Shown in pieces: positions 19,060 to 27,880 of a stretch of 64,000 bases of DNA (position 1 is the stretch's first letter; each line of letters starts with the position of its first letter). The translations under genes were made by a program, and so were the position numbers. Source of the DNA: Bradyrhizobium diazoefficiens (lineage in GTDB: Bacteria > Pseudomonadota > Alphaproteobacteria > Rhizobiales > Xanthobacteraceae); assembly GCF_016612535.1 (NCBI RefSeq), contig NZ_JAENXS010000001.1:372001-436000 (forward strand), written 5' to 3'. The notes beneath the pieces are model-generated. The model worked only from the letters and a program-made list of their open reading frames with translations. It ran no database searches and was not told the origin of the DNA.

Positions 19060-20022
19060 GTGGCTCATTTAATGACGCGTCGTATCTTGCTTACGACAGC
19101 CTGTTCGGTTGCCGTTGCCGCCATGGCGAACGCCGATCCATCCCAGCCAAGGCGCATTGGACTGGTTACCTCCGGACAAGGCGATCGAATCATCGGATGG
19201 TTCAGGGAAGCTTTCAAAGCAAAGGGATATCACGAGGGAAAGGACCTCATAATCGAGCTACGCGAAGCGAAGGGGCACTACGCCCTGTTGCCGAATCTGG
19301 TTGATGAACTCGTTGCGCTAAGGCCGGATGTCATAATTGCTGAAGCGACACCCGCAATAGCAGCAACACAACGAGCGACCTCGACGATTCCGATCATCAT
19401 GTCGCCATCGACTGATCCCATCGGCTCTGGCTTCGTCAAGAGTTTTGCAAAGCCCGGTGGGAATATCACTGGCGTCGCGAACATGTTCGGTGATCTCACA
19501 GCGAAGACGCTCGACATCGTTCGCCTTCTTTTTCCCAAGGTGCAGAAAATCGGTGTGCTCACTTCAGACAATCCGACGCATCCGGCGCTGGCGGAAATAG
19601 CGGCCACGACAGCAGGCGCTATAGGCATTGCAGCCCAGCTATTCGTTGCACCCAACCCCGAGGACCTTGATAAAGCGTTCGCCGACATGCAAGCGGCGGG
19701 TTGCGAGGTTGTTTACGTGCTCGCAGACCCGCCGCGCCAAGCATTGCCATCAATCGCACTCAAATACCGGCTGCCGACGGCTTATCAGGTTACCAACTAC
19801 CCAGACTTAGGCGGGTTGATGGCTTATGGGCCAGACATCAAGGCTCTTTTTTTGCTAGCGGCCGATTACGCAGATCGGATCCTGAAAGGCGCGAATCCGG
19901 CGGACTTGCCGGTCGAGCAACCGACGAAATTCCAGTTCGTGATCAATCTTCAAACGGCCAAAGCATTGCACTTGGCTGTTCAAGAGCAAGTGCTCCTACT
20001 GGCGGACAGAGTGATCGAGTAG
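19060..20022 (+). CDS. ABC_sub_bind (DUF534) family substrate-binding protein
   Basis: A 320-residue exported protein of the same family as the divergent neighbour upstream. The signal is MTRRILLTTACSVAVAAMANA. Family features are STDPIGSGFVKSFAKPGGN, YPDLGGLMAYGPDIKALFLL, and the end segment ADLPVEQPTKFQFVINLQTA. The GTG at 19060 is chosen because AAGGAGGG sits at 19048-19055; the ATG at 19072 is too far from it. The last lobe is conserved but only distantly similar to the other copies in the window, so these are old paralogues rather than a fresh tandem duplication. No transporter partner is nearby. Confidence 0.86.
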   Translation: MAHLMTRRILLTTACSVAVAAMANADPSQPRRIGLVTSGQGDRIIGWFREAFKAKGYHEGKDLIIELREAKGHYALLPNLVDELVALRPDVIIAEATPAIAATQRATSTIPIIMSPSTDPIGSGFVKSFAKPGGNITGVANMFGDLTAKTLDIVRLLFPKVQKIGVLTSDNPTHPALAEIAATTAGAIGIAAQLFVAPNPEDLDKAFADMQAAGCEVVYVLADPPRQALPSIALKYRLPTAYQVTNYPDLGGLMAYGPDIKALFLLAADYADRILKGANPADLPVEQPTKFQFVINLQTAKALHLAVQEQVLLLADRVIE

Positions 20023-20548
20023 CGTTCGTTCTGAAACACCGAAAGTCTGCTCTGGGTCAAAACGCGAAGTAGTGGCCATCTCGCGGCCCGTCAGGTAATT
20101 TCTCAGAAGCAGCCAGAAGCGGAAGTGGCTTGCCATCGCAAATCGCGCGTTAGTGGGTCGCAGAACTCACCTCGTTCGCTGACCGCCCGAAAGGACGGCG
20201 GCCGCAACGGTCTGCGCAAACTTTTCCAAACGTCCCGAGACATCTTGGGCCAGGATGGAGCTGGTTTGTTCAGAGGTGCTTGGCACACGGAAAATGATTT
20301 GAAATCGAGTCCTTGAACCCAGGCGGCTTGAGCGAGCTTCTGGGCTTTTCCGCCAGGTGTCGCATCGGGTATGCAGTGATCGCCAGTATTTTCGCTGCAG
20401 AATAGTTGTGTTAGTCTTGCTGCGATAATCGCCAAGGCCGCATTCCTACTCCGCGTTCGGGCCATGAGTTGCCTTGGCGGGCCTAGGGCGCTTGAGCAGA
20501 CAAGCCATCACCCTCACCATTGCTCCTGCTAACCGTTTGGATCATTCT
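20023..20548. other. Intergenic region without recognised gene
   Basis: This 526-base stretch holds one instance of the recurrent short motif at about 20054-20069 (GGGTCAAAACGCGAAG). Reading frames of 60-120 codons occur on both strands (the longest leftward, 20103-20465), but none shows a recognisable domain, ribosome-binding site or clear coding bias. It may contain decayed coding DNA. Confidence 0.45.
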
Positions 20549-21717
20549 ATGCGTATCCTGTTTTCCACCATCAAAGACATTGGCCACGTGACACCCCTCG
20601 TGCCCTATGCGCGAAGCTTGCGCGATCTTGGGCACGAGGTACGGGTCGCCACCTCGACGGACGAAGGCGCTGTGGCGGCGCTGAATAAAGCCGGATTGGC
20701 GCACGAACCATTTGATCGTCCAACACCTGACGAACTGCAAGGGGTAATGAAACGTGTGGATGAACTAAAGGGAGAAGAAGCGATCGCTTTTGCCTTCCGC
20801 GAAGGCTTTGCCGGCATCGCCGCGCGTGCTGCAATGCCGAACTTCAGCGGACCATTCGGGAGTTTCGTCCGGATATCGTCATCCGCGAATCTGCCGAGTT
20901 TGCCTCGCTGGTTGCCGCGGAGGCGGCGGGCGTTCCGCAGGCCGGTGTCGCCGTGTATTGCAGCGAATACGAGTCCTGGATCGCAGCACAGGTCGCCGGA
21001 GCGGTCGACCAGCTCCGCACTCTGGTTGGCCTGAAGCCCGACGACGGGTATGCCCAGCGAAGCCAGCGCACCTTCACGTGTTTTCCGCCGTCATTCGACC
21101 GCGGTCCGCCATTACCTGACCGGCCCGCGGCTTTCCGGGTCGCGCAGGAGATTCCGCTTCGGCACGTCGCCAGCGCGTTGCAGGCCGATTGGATGCCTGC
21201 CGGAGACAAGCCATTCCTGTTTATGACCTTCGGGACGGTCGCGGGCCGTTCGGAGCGCGTGAGAAACGCTTATCGGGTCCTCCTGGAAGCGGTCGGCTCC
21301 CTGCCCGTGAAGGCTCTGCTGACCACCGGTCCCGTCATGCCGCGCGAAGAACTCGGAGCGATCCCCGACAACGTTCGCGTGGAGAATTTCGTGCCTCAGG
21401 TGGATATTATGCCGCACACCAGCGCCGTCGTCTGCCATGGCGGTTCGGGGACTTTGTTGAGCACACTCGCCATAGGGTGCCCGCTTGTCGTCATTCCGCT
21501 TTTTGCCGACCAATCCGCCAACGCACGTGCGGCGGAAGCCGCCGGAGCCGGGTTGGCGGTGTTCACGCATGATGCCGAACAGATCGCGAGGGCGATCCGT
21601 GCTGTCCTTACAACTGAATCCATTCGCACGGGCGCACAAAACATCGCAGCAGAAATGGCCTCCATGCACCCGATCAACGAGGCGATCGCCGAAATAATTT
21701 CAATAGCCGGCAAGTAA
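20549..21717 (+). pseudogene. Frameshifted GT1-family glycosyltransferase (UDP-glucosyltransferase / MGT type)
   Basis: The gene starts MRILFSTIKDIGHVTPLVPY, a classical GT1 nucleotide-sugar transferase N-terminus, and runs in frame 2 to about 20840 (FREGFAGIAARAAMP). The homology then continues in frame 1 as LQRTIREFRPDIVIRESAEF. From there it stays in frame to 21717 and includes the C-terminal donor-binding region (PHTSAVVCHGGSGTLLSTLA, then GCPLVVIPLFADQSANA). Such enzymes glycosylate small acceptors. A single frame change near 20835-20845 separates the acceptor and donor halves. All else looks intact, so the lesion is recent or a sequencing error. Confidence 0.78.
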
Positions 21718-21964
21718 TCTGATCACCTCGCTCGAAGACCGCTTCGGATCAAAAGCGGCGATCCGGCTCAGACCGAGCATGTCCGGTTAATCTCAGTGAG
21801 CCGACCTACGGATGAGCCATGCGGTCTTCGGCAAAGGGCCCAGAAGCCGACGTGGCATCCGCGAGGCACATGCCCATAGTGATCAAGATTGTGACGTCCT
21901 GATCAAACCGGCAATTCGAGCCTCTCAGTTGCGAACGAGCAAAGGACAGCAGGGACAGCTCCGA

Positions 21965-22282
21965 TCAGGCCCCACGTAAATTGAAACGAAACAGAGGCTC
22001 TGCTTCGACAAGATTTGCCAACATCAACAGGTATGCGGAGGCGTATCCGACGAGTGCTGTTAACAGGTATCGTTGGACTGACTTAGCTCCAAGTCGTTCG
22101 AACAACAGATCAAATGTGGCCGTCACTAAGGCTGGCACCACGCCCGCAACCCAGGCGACCGGCAGCAACATGGCGAACGCGATCCCAGCAGAACTGGAGC
22201 CTCTGAAGCCGCCCCCAAGACCGAGGAACATAAAGTATCCCGCCATCGGCCCAAGTGCGCCGAACACAACAGACCGGATCAT
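21965..22282 (-). CDS. Small integral membrane protein of unknown function
   Basis: A 105-residue protein with about three hydrophobic helices: SVVFGALGPMAGYFMFLGLG, then AGIAFAMLLPVAWVAGVVPA, then YLLTALVGYASAYLLMLANL. I cannot assign it to a named family with confidence. The start at 22282 is favoured because GGGGT lies just upstream; a GTG at 22348 would add 22 residues with no recognisable signal. It stands alone between the broken glycosyltransferase and the ABC_sub_bind remnant. Confidence 0.6.
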   Translation of the reverse strand: MIRSVVFGALGPMAGYFMFLGLGGGFRGSSSAGIAFAMLLPVAWVAGVVPALVTATFDLLFERLGAKSVQRYLLTALVGYASAYLLMLANLVEAEPLFRFNLRGA

Positions 22283-22469
22283 CGCTGGACCCCATGCAGG
22301 AAAACCAAAGGCACTATCGGCGTAGGACTGTATCGACGGCCTTAACACAGGTGACTGGATTGTCCGCTAGGGGGTCATAAGCCGACGTTGCACGAGCAGT
22401 GCAAAAAGGTCAGCCATGGGCCAAAAGCAGACGTCCGCCCGACGGCCCTTTTGCTGCTGGGCGGCGGTT

Positions 22470-22605
22470 CTCAAAGGTCTGCGGGGGCGTACGGTGTGAG
22501 GCTGAGCGCTTTGGCGGTCTTCATGTTGATCACAGTTCGAATTTGGTCGGCTGCTCAACCGGCAGATCGGAAGGCTTGGTGCCTTAGCTTTTATCGGCGA
22601 AGCTT
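22470..22605 (-). pseudogene. Remnant of an ABC_sub_bind (DUF534) binding protein C-terminus
   Basis: Read leftward, this stretch gives ADK, a stop, then GTKPSDLPVEQPTKFEL. After a one-base shift it gives VINMKTAKALSLT. This is the family's C-terminal signature, as in the intact copies in this window (ADLPVEQPTKFQFVINLQTA). One stop, one frameshift and loss of everything upstream show it is a fossil. A copy of the recurrent short motif lies just beyond it at 22418-22434. Confidence 0.75.
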
Positions 22606-22659
22606 CGTGCGCTTCGCGGCTGCCAATCTTCGTCTGCTGATCAAGTCTTTCGGGTTGCG

Positions 22660-23382
22660 CTAGGCATCCACCGTCCATTCCTCGGCGCTGGCACCGGCCA
22701 TGGCGCGGACGCGTTCGTCATCCTTGGCAAGCTCGGCAGCATTGCCGCTATAGATCACCGCGCCGTCATTCAGCACATAGGCGCGGTCTGCGATGGCCAG
22801 GCTGACGCGCACGTTCTGCTCGACCAACAGAACCGCGATGCCCTCGTTCCGCATCAGCGCGATGATGCGGAACACCTCCTTGACGATGAGCGGCGCCAGG
22901 CCCTGACTCGGTTCATCGAGGATCAGGAGCTTGGGATTGAGCAGCAGCGCGCGACCGATCGAGAGCATCTCCTGTTCGCCGCCCGAAAGCTGCCGACCGA
23001 GGTTGCGGCGCCGTTCGGCGAGCGCTGGAAAATACTTGAAGACGCGTTCGATGGTCCAGGAACCGGGTCGGACCAGCGGCACTTTCAGATTCTCTTCCAC
23101 CGAAAGATTGGGGAAGATCTTCCGGCCTTCCGGGACGTAACCGACGCCAAGCGCTGCGATCTGGTAGGTTGGCATCCGGGTCGCTTCCTGCCCGAACAAT
23201 TTGACGCTGCCTTCGCGCGGCGGCGTCAAGCCCATGATGCTGCGCAGCGTCGTCGTCTTGCCCGCGCCGTTGCGGCCGAGCAGAGCGACGATCTCTCCCT
23301 CGTTGACCTCCAATCCCACGCCATTCAGAATGTGGCTTCTCCCGTAGAAGGTCTGTAGGCCAGCCGCTTCCAACGGTTTCAT
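22660..23382 (-). CDS. livF: Branched-chain amino-acid-type ABC transporter ATPase LivF
   Basis: A 240-residue cytoplasmic ATPase. Walker A is LLGRNGAGKTTTLRSIMG near residues 34-51, the signature is QLSGGEQEMLSIGRALLLNP, Walker B is LLILDEPSQGLAP, and the switch region is VLLVEQNVRVSLAIADRAYV. Length and sequence fit LivF. It is the last gene of a five-gene leftward operon (binding protein, livH, livM, livG, livF), and its start overlaps the livG stop by four bases. The family imports branched-chain amino acids but also amides, urea and aromatic acids, so the substrate is unproven. Confidence 0.9.
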   Translation of the reverse strand: MKPLEAAGLQTFYGRSHILNGVGLEVNEGEIVALLGRNGAGKTTTLRSIMGLTPPREGSVKLFGQEATRMPTYQIAALGVGYVPEGRKIFPNLSVEENLKVPLVRPGSWTIERVFKYFPALAERRRNLGRQLSGGEQEMLSIGRALLLNPKLLILDEPSQGLAPLIVKEVFRIIALMRNEGIAVLLVEQNVRVSLAIADRAYVLNDGAVIYSGNAAELAKDDERVRAMAGASAEEWTVDA

Positions 23383-24128
23383 GCGACTTCCCCGAGATAG
23401 GCCGACTGGACCGCTTCCGACGCGGCGATCTCCTTTGGCGTTCCTTCCGCCAGAAGGCGGCCTTGATCGAGCACGGTGATGCGGTCGGCGAGGTGAAAAA
23501 CAAGGCGCATGTCGTGCTCGATCAGCACGACGGTAAACTTGTTGTCGCGGTGCAGCCGCCGAATCAGTTTCGCAATCTCATAGGTCTCCTGATCTCCCAT
23601 GCCGGCGGTCGGCTCATCGAGCAGAAGAAGCCGCGGCCGCAGCGCCAGCGCCATCGCGATTTCCGTCGCCCGCTGATCGCCATGCGCGAGCTCGCCGACC
23701 AGCCGGTCGGCCTTGTCGGAAAGTCCGACGAGCTCCAGCATCTCGACGACTGCCTTTTCGGTGCGTTCCGCATCGGCGCGAGAGGTCCACATTTTGAGCG
23801 TCTGTCCCGCAGCCACCTCTGCGGCACTGAGCACGTTCTCGTGCACCGTCAGCGCTGGAAATATTTCGGTGATCTGGAAGGTGCGTGCCATGCCGAGCCC
23901 GATTCGATTGTGGGCCGGAAGCTGCGTCACATCGGTTCCGTCGAACACAATGGTGCCGCTGGTGGGCGGAAAAGAACCGCAGATCAAGTTGAAGAAAGTG
24001 GTCTTGCCGGCTCCGTTCGGGCCGATGATCGCCCGCAGTTCGCCGGGCTGCACCGACATCGATACGTTTCGTACCGCGGCCAGGCTGCCGAAATTCTTGG
24101 AGATGTCGCGAACCTCGAGCATCGTCAT
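23379..24128 (-). CDS. livG: Branched-chain amino-acid-type ABC transporter ATPase LivG
   Basis: A 249-residue ATPase of the LivG type. Walker A is IIGPNGAGKTTFFNLICG, and the signature region is the LivG form ELAHGDQRATEIAMALALRP rather than LSGGQ. Walker B is LLLLDEPTAGMGDQE. It also shows the family's GLGMARTFQITEIFPALTV segment. It pairs with LivF to power the permease. It overlaps both neighbours by four bases (livM upstream, livF downstream), which implies translational coupling. Confidence 0.9.
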   Translation of the reverse strand: MTMLEVRDISKNFGSLAAVRNVSMSVQPGELRAIIGPNGAGKTTFFNLICGSFPPTSGTIVFDGTDVTQLPAHNRIGLGMARTFQITEIFPALTVHENVLSAAEVAAGQTLKMWTSRADAERTEKAVVEMLELVGLSDKADRLVGELAHGDQRATEIAMALALRPRLLLLDEPTAGMGDQETYEIAKLIRRLHRDNKFTVVLIEHDMRLVFHLADRITVLDQGRLLAEGTPKEIAASEAVQSAYLGEVA

Positions 24129-25108
24129 GCAGCCCCTCCTCGTAGCCGCATGCCAAGCAGACCGCGCGGGAAAAACAGTACGACCAGAACGAAGATCACT
24201 CCGACGAATGACATCCAGTTCACGGTCATCGAAGAAATGTAGTCCTGCAACGAAACGAACAGGGCGGCGCCCACCAGCGGCCCCCAGAAGGTGCCCATGC
24301 CGCCCATCACCGTCATGACGACGAAATAGCCCGACAGCGAATAATGCAGAGACAAAGGATCGGCAAAATTGTTCAGCAGTGCGTAGAGGCTGCCTGCCAG
24401 GGCGGTGAAGAAGCAGGAAATCGAGAACGACAGCCAGATTTGCCGCTCCACCGGAATGCCCAGAAAGCGCGCGCGCCGCTCGTTCTCGCGGATGGCACGC
24501 AAGCTGTGGCCGAAGGGAGAGCGGATGAGAATACCCATCAACGTCACCGCGACGGCGAATATCCCCAGCAGGAAATAATAAAACGTCGGTCCGCCGCCGG
24601 TAATATCGATGGTCACCGGGCCGAGCCCGATCGGCTCGCGGTGAAAATCGCGCAGCCCGTCGAATCCACCGGTAAAGTCGTTCCAGCTATAAGCGAGGTA
24701 ATACCAGAGTTGCCCGAAAGCGATCGTGCACATTGCAAAATAGACGCCGCGCCGGCGCACGATCAGCATGCCAAAGAGCGTTCCGGCCAGCCCACCGAGC
24801 AATGTACCGGCCAGGATCGCAAGCGGCGTGCTGTGCACGAGATATCGCAGCGTGAGCCCGGCGCCATACGCACCCAGCCCGAAATAGGCCGCATGGCCGA
24901 AGCTCAGGACGCCGGTAAATCCCAGCAGCAGATTGAGTCCCATGGCCGCCAGCCCGAACACCAGCACGCGCGCGGCGAGCGCGGTGTAGCCGCCGAGCAG
25001 CGGCAGCCAGAGAGGCACGGTGAGCAGCGTCAGCCAGATGGCGGCAAGCATCAGCCAGCGCCGCGGCGAGAGACGCCGCGCTTCGACGGTCGCGATTGCC
25101 GCAGTCAT
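24125..25108 (-). CDS. livM: Branched-chain amino-acid-type ABC transporter permease LivM
   Basis: A 327-residue inner-membrane permease with about nine helices and the LivM signature (GLNLLLGFTGVLSFGHAAYF, then GLGAYGAGLTL). The C-terminal part contains YALLNNFADPLSLHYSLSGY and GGMGTFWGPLVGAALFVSLQ, the usual coupling region. It forms the channel with LivH. It overlaps livH upstream and livG downstream by four bases each. Confidence 0.9.
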   Translation of the reverse strand: MTAAIATVEARRLSPRRWLMLAAIWLTLLTVPLWLPLLGGYTALAARVLVFGLAAMGLNLLLGFTGVLSFGHAAYFGLGAYGAGLTLRYLVHSTPLAILAGTLLGGLAGTLFGMLIVRRRGVYFAMCTIAFGQLWYYLAYSWNDFTGGFDGLRDFHREPIGLGPVTIDITGGGPTFYYFLLGIFAVAVTLMGILIRSPFGHSLRAIRENERRARFLGIPVERQIWLSFSISCFFTALAGSLYALLNNFADPLSLHYSLSGYFVVMTVMGGMGTFWGPLVGAALFVSLQDYISSMTVNWMSFVGVIFVLVVLFFPRGLLGMRLRGGAA

Positions 25109-25974
25109 GACAGCATTCCCTCCTCGCCCATGATGCCGCGCGGACGGACCAGAAGCACGATCATCAATATCGCGTAGATCACCGCCTCGCTGGCGGAGGG
25201 GTAAACGACCGTGGTGAGCGCCGACGCCATGCCTATCAACAGTCCGCCGAACAAGGTTCCGATCAGGCTGCCCACACCGCCGACGATGATTGCAATGAAG
25301 CTCGGCATCAGCAGGTCATCGCCCATATTGGGATTGAGGCCGATCTGTCCGGCGGCGAGTACGCCGCTCAGGCCTGCCAACAGACAACCCACCGCGAAAT
25401 TGAACGTCCGCAGAAAGTGGACGTTGATGCCGAGCGATGCCACGGTTTCCAGATCGAGCGTCCCGGCGCGGATGCGCAGTCCCACGCGGGTATAGCGCAG
25501 GAAGGCGAACAGCCCGGTCACCGATACAATGACGACCGCCACCATGAAAACACGGTACCACGTCACGAAGAACAGGTCGGCATTGATCGGCTGCGACAAG
25601 GCGGCGGGCAATCCCATCGGCAGACCATTCGGACCCCAGATATAGCGGGCCATGTCCTGCATCACGAACGCAAGACCAAAGGTGAGCAACAAACTGTAGA
25701 CCGGGTCCCGGTTGTAGACCCGGCGCATCATGAGCCGCTCGACGGCGACGCCAATCAGCGCCGTTAGCAGCGGCGATACCAGAAGCGCGCCCCAGTAGCC
25801 CAGCGTCGGTGACAGGGTGAACGCCAGATAGCCGCCAAGCGCCAGGAAATTTCCGTGCGCAAAGTTGATGACGTTGCTGAGATTGAGGATCAGCGAAAGC
25901 CCGAGCGCCATCAGCACGTAAAATGCACCGATGATCAGTCCATTGGTGACGTTGAAAAGTATGACGTCCCTCAT
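25105..25974 (-). CDS. livH: Branched-chain amino-acid-type ABC transporter permease LivH
   Basis: A 289-residue permease with about eight helices. The first shows the family's NGLIIGAFYVLMALGLSLIL, followed by NLSNVINFAHGNFLALGGYL. The loop AAGQIGLNPNMGDDLLMPSF and GGVGSLIGTLFGGLLIGMAS are typical of LivH. It sits 42 bases downstream of the binding-protein gene, the widest gap inside the operon. It forms a heterodimer with LivM. Confidence 0.9.
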   Translation of the reverse strand: MRDVILFNVTNGLIIGAFYVLMALGLSLILNLSNVINFAHGNFLALGGYLAFTLSPTLGYWGALLVSPLLTALIGVAVERLMMRRVYNRDPVYSLLLTFGLAFVMQDMARYIWGPNGLPMGLPAALSQPINADLFFVTWYRVFMVAVVIVSVTGLFAFLRYTRVGLRIRAGTLDLETVASLGINVHFLRTFNFAVGCLLAGLSGVLAAGQIGLNPNMGDDLLMPSFIAIIVGGVGSLIGTLFGGLLIGMASALTTVVYPSASEAVIYAILMIVLLVRPRGIMGEEGMLS

Positions 25975-26016
25975 CCGCCGCTCCTCGCTTGGGATTTCGC
26001 CGCCGGCAGCAACGGA

Positions 26017-27267
26017 TCAGGCCGGATGAACCATCTTGCATCCGGTATCGGCCACCGAACCGGCAGCCTGCTCGCCGGGTACCCTCCCGGCGATCGTGAA
26101 GACGTCGTCCGGACCGCTCTTTGGCGGGTGCACTTCGCCGATGAAGATATTGGGCATCAATTCGTGATCGCCGGCGCGGTAGCGCACTTTGCCCGGCTGA
26201 AGTGCAACTTCCGGCGGCAGCTCGAGGTCTTCGACGGCCATCGCCAATTTCGGCCCATCCAGCGAATTTGCCTTTGCCGCCGCAAGCCGCACCGTGTGCA
26301 TCGACACATAACCGAACCAGTCGCGTGCCGACGGCGTCTTCTTGGTGGCCGCGCGGTAATCCTTCACGAACTTCACGACCTCGGGCACATCGGGCTGGTT
26401 CCACCACCACTCCATGTCCCACCAGCCGGCCTGCGCATCCGGTTGCAGCGCCTTGACCGTCTCCAACTCGAACAGCGCGCCGCCAAGCGCCATTTCCTTT
26501 TGCATGCCGAATTGGGTGAATTGCTTCATGCAGTTGATCTGCGTCAGCCCGCCCATGTTGTTGAGCAGGACATTTGGCTTGTAACCCTTGGCCTTGATCA
26601 GGGTCGCCGAGAAATCGGTGTTGTTGATCGGCAGGTAGTCGCCTTCGAAGGTGCCCCCCAGCTTCTTCAGCTGTTTGATGAAGGCATCCTCAAGCGTATG
26701 GCCGTAAGCATAGTCCGGTGTGATGAAGAACCATTTCTTGCCGAACCGCTTGACGAGCTCCGGCGTGATCGCTGCCGCATCCATGGTCGTCGTGTTGCAG
26801 ACCCGGAACACATTCCATTTGCAATTGGTGCCGGTGATCGGATCGGTATGGCCGCCGGGGACGATATGGAACACCTTCTTCTCGGAGGTCACCTGCGACA
26901 TTGCATAAGCGATGCCGGAGTTCACGTCGCCAAGGATCACCGCGACCTTGTCACGGTCGATCAGCTTGCTCGTCTTTTGCACACCGGTGCCGACATCGTT
27001 GGCCGAGTCCTCGACCAGGAGCTGGACCTGGCGACCAAGAATTCCGCCGTTCTTGTTGATTTCCGCCTCGGCGTATCTGGCGCCATCGACCTCGCTTTGC
27101 GCGAGAGCCGACAGCACGCCGGTCAACGGATTGACCATGCCAATCTTGACCGGCTCTTCGCCAAGCGCGGTGACGATGAATGGCGCGCCAATGACCTGGC
27201 TGGCGCCAAGCGCCACCCCCGCCTTGATCAGCGTACGCCGCCCAATCGGGATATTGAAATGAGACAT
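26017..27267 (-). CDS. Periplasmic binding protein of the liv-type ABC transporter
   Basis: A 416-residue type-I binding protein (Leu/Ile/Val-binding or amide-binding family). The N-terminus MSHFNIPIGRRTLIKAGVAL carries twin arginines followed by a hydrophobic stretch, so Tat export is likely. Mature features include VKIGMVNPLTGVLSALAQSE, AEAEINKNGGILGRQVQLLV, and the hinge segment near WFFITPDYAYGHTLEDAFIK. The start at 27267 has GGAGGT directly upstream; the start at 27288 does not. It is the first gene of the liv operon. Similarity to amide/urea-type receptors is as likely as to LivK, so the ligand is open. Confidence 0.88.
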   Translation of the reverse strand: MSHFNIPIGRRTLIKAGVALGASQVIGAPFIVTALGEEPVKIGMVNPLTGVLSALAQSEVDGARYAEAEINKNGGILGRQVQLLVEDSANDVGTGVQKTSKLIDRDKVAVILGDVNSGIAYAMSQVTSEKKVFHIVPGGHTDPITGTNCKWNVFRVCNTTTMDAAAITPELVKRFGKKWFFITPDYAYGHTLEDAFIKQLKKLGGTFEGDYLPINNTDFSATLIKAKGYKPNVLLNNMGGLTQINCMKQFTQFGMQKEMALGGALFELETVKALQPDAQAGWWDMEWWWNQPDVPEVVKFVKDYRAATKKTPSARDWFGYVSMHTVRLAAAKANSLDGPKLAMAVEDLELPPEVALQPGKVRYRAGDHELMPNIFIGEVHPPKSGPDDVFTIAGRVPGEQAAGSVADTGCKMVHPA

Positions 27268-27880
27268 TTCCGACCTCCCTGCTGTCATTGTTAAATCGGG
27301 ATATTTCTCCGGATCTCAGCTACTTGCCGTCAAACGTTCTGGATCAAGCATCGGTCGAGTTGTTTGAGCGGCCAACCAATGCAGACCCGAACTTCAGTTT
27401 GAGGACCCTTATGAGGACGCGTCTCTTGACGGACGCAGAGCGATCAAAGTCGCGAAAACGCATTGTTGACCGTCGCTATAGTCGGACATCAGCGTAGTCG
27501 CGATTATGACGATCGCCACGCAAATCGCGATATACGACGATCGTATACGACAAGCGATCGTTGCTGCGATGCGCGCGCGAGGCCGGCTAACGTGGCGGCA
27601 AGCAACGCCCGCCGCCGCTCTTGATTTATGGTCCGTTCGGCCACACCGATTTGATTGCACTCCGTGGTATCGCCGTTGGCCTCTATTTCCTGTCTTGAAC
27701 CCGGTTTCGTTGACCGAAACGATTGCTCGGCCCAGCAAGTGGGTCAATTGCCGACGTGGCCTCTGGACGCCCTATGGCCCAGCTAAAGATGCCAAATCCT
27801 CCTCCTTGATTGTGATCGGCTTTCGCCTAAATCCCGTGTAAGCTTCCCCGCACCGCACAAACCGGTTTCGAAAGGCCCAG
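27268..27880. other. Divergent control region between the liv operon and malonyl-CoA decarboxylase
   Basis: A 613-base region between two divergent transcription units. It contains a GTATAC-centred palindrome cluster at 27531-27550 (separate entry). A degenerate copy of the window's recurrent motif may lie near 27740-27785 (TTGCCGACGTGG; ATGGCCCAGCTAAAG). No reading frame here has a convincing domain. Confidence 0.55.
27531..27550. promoter_or_regulatory. Candidate GntR-type operator (GTATAC palindrome)
   Basis: TATACGA at 27531-27537 is repeated inverted as TCGTATA at 27541-27547, and TCGTATACGA at 27541-27550 is itself a perfect 10-bp palindrome. The core GTATAC matches the general GntR-family half-site scheme (GT...AC). 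From family knowledge, MatR-type GntR regulators of malonate genes bind GTATAC-centred palindromes, and malonyl-CoA decarboxylase is the next gene rightward. No regulator gene lies within this window near the site, so the link is inferred. Confidence 0.45.

Noticed and set aside
17874..20022. The two ABC_sub_bind genes as a divergent pair from a recent duplication
   Set aside because: Outside the family signatures the proteins differ strongly, so they are distant paralogues.
20103..20465. A leftward 120-codon reading frame as a gene
   Set aside because: No recognisable domain, no ribosome-binding site, and a composition like non-coding DNA; described only as part of the gap.
27506..27841. 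A rightward 111-codon reading frame before malonyl-CoA decarboxylase
   Set aside because: It begins inside the palindrome region, has no domain, and occupies a divergent control region.
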